A DNA stretch of 64,000 nt from Bathynomus jamesi. Lineage: Eukaryota; Arthropoda; Malacostraca; Isopoda; Cirolanidae. Position 1 is the stretch's first letter, and each line of letters begins with the position of its first letter. The stretch covers positions 333,001 through 397,000 of the forward strand of contig JAJOZX010003205.1 in the NCBI GenBank assembly GCA_023014485.1, in the 5' to 3' direction. The translations under genes and the position numbers were made by a program. This document shows, one piece after another, positions 63,987-64,000 of this stretch. The notes beneath the pieces were generated by a model. It searched no databases and had not been told where the DNA came from. It worked only from the letters and a program-made list of their open reading frames with translations.

Positions 63987-64000
63987 CATATATATATATA

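Noticed and set aside
1..64000. CRISPR arrays or bacterial-type operons
   Set aside because: Tandem repeats found are minisatellites without spacer structure, and no prokaryotic gene organisation is present.

Overview
The window looks like a repeat-dense piece of an arthropod nuclear genome, most likely a crustacean. The evidence is: scattered TTAGG-type telomeric motifs (for example 21,016-21,055 and 23,056-23,094), very many (TA)n, (AAT)n and (CA)n microsatellites, GTAAG-type splice donors, 5S- and tRNA-derived SINEs, and a transposon set typical of arthropods (Tc1/mariner DD34D, DD37E and DD41D, Tigger/pogo, hAT, CACTA, Merlin-like, Polinton, CR1 and other LINEs, a long-LTR retrotransposon). 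There is no bacterial or organellar organisation. The species call is inference.

Layout. 0-4 kb: a heat-shock-element/TATA promoter-like site, a 5S-headed SINE, a hAT-type MITE and a dispersed repeat. 4-5.6 kb: a decayed DD41D mariner. 5.7-9.9 kb and 10.9-13.9 kb: two diverged copies of one DNA transposon family with long terminal inverted repeats and a transposase-like ORF carrying a C-x2-H motif. 10.1-10.85 kb: a Tigger fragment. 13.9-17.5 kb: a minus-strand LINE whose first ORF carries three CCCH zinc fingers. 18-25.7 kb: SINE, LINE fragments and a mariner split by a non-autonomous insertion. 26.7-27.7 kb: the best candidate host gene, a signal-peptide, mucin-like-repeat, single-pass membrane protein with a splice donor. 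29.7-42 kb: a large inverted repeat with arms at about 29.67-30.89 and 39.20-41.99 kb, enclosing LINE fragments, a Merlin-like foldback, a candidate spliced gene with a CCAAT/TATA promoter (32.5-34.1 kb), a mariner and a decayed Polinton (34.5-38.4 kb: protease, major capsid, penton-like, integrase). 40.7-45.7 kb: a DD41D mariner with one nonsense codon, an uninterrupted DD37E transposase gene, and a solo-LTR-like block holding a hAT element with a perfect 8-bp target duplication.

46.5-64 kb is essentially one LTR retrotransposon (LTRs about 46,469-47,205 and 63,246-63,986; a primer-binding site matching the 3' end of a leucine tRNA at 47,208). Its gag zinc knuckle, an inactive-looking protease and an env-like remnant can be seen, but reverse transcriptase and integrase are absent. 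It is swollen by a CR1 LINE (49.1-53.7 kb), itself holding a 468-bp MITE with an 8-bp target duplication, and by a 2.5-kb CACTA element (57,002-59,513) with a TAA target duplication. A tandem array of hairpin-forming units sits at 54.62-55.12 kb.

Almost everything coding is selfish DNA in various stages of decay. Only the 26.7-27.7 kb membrane protein gene, and more doubtfully the 32.7-34.1 kb gene, look like non-transposon genes. The DD37E transposase is the most intact mobile-element gene. Reading was by eye; identities quoted as high or moderate were not computed.
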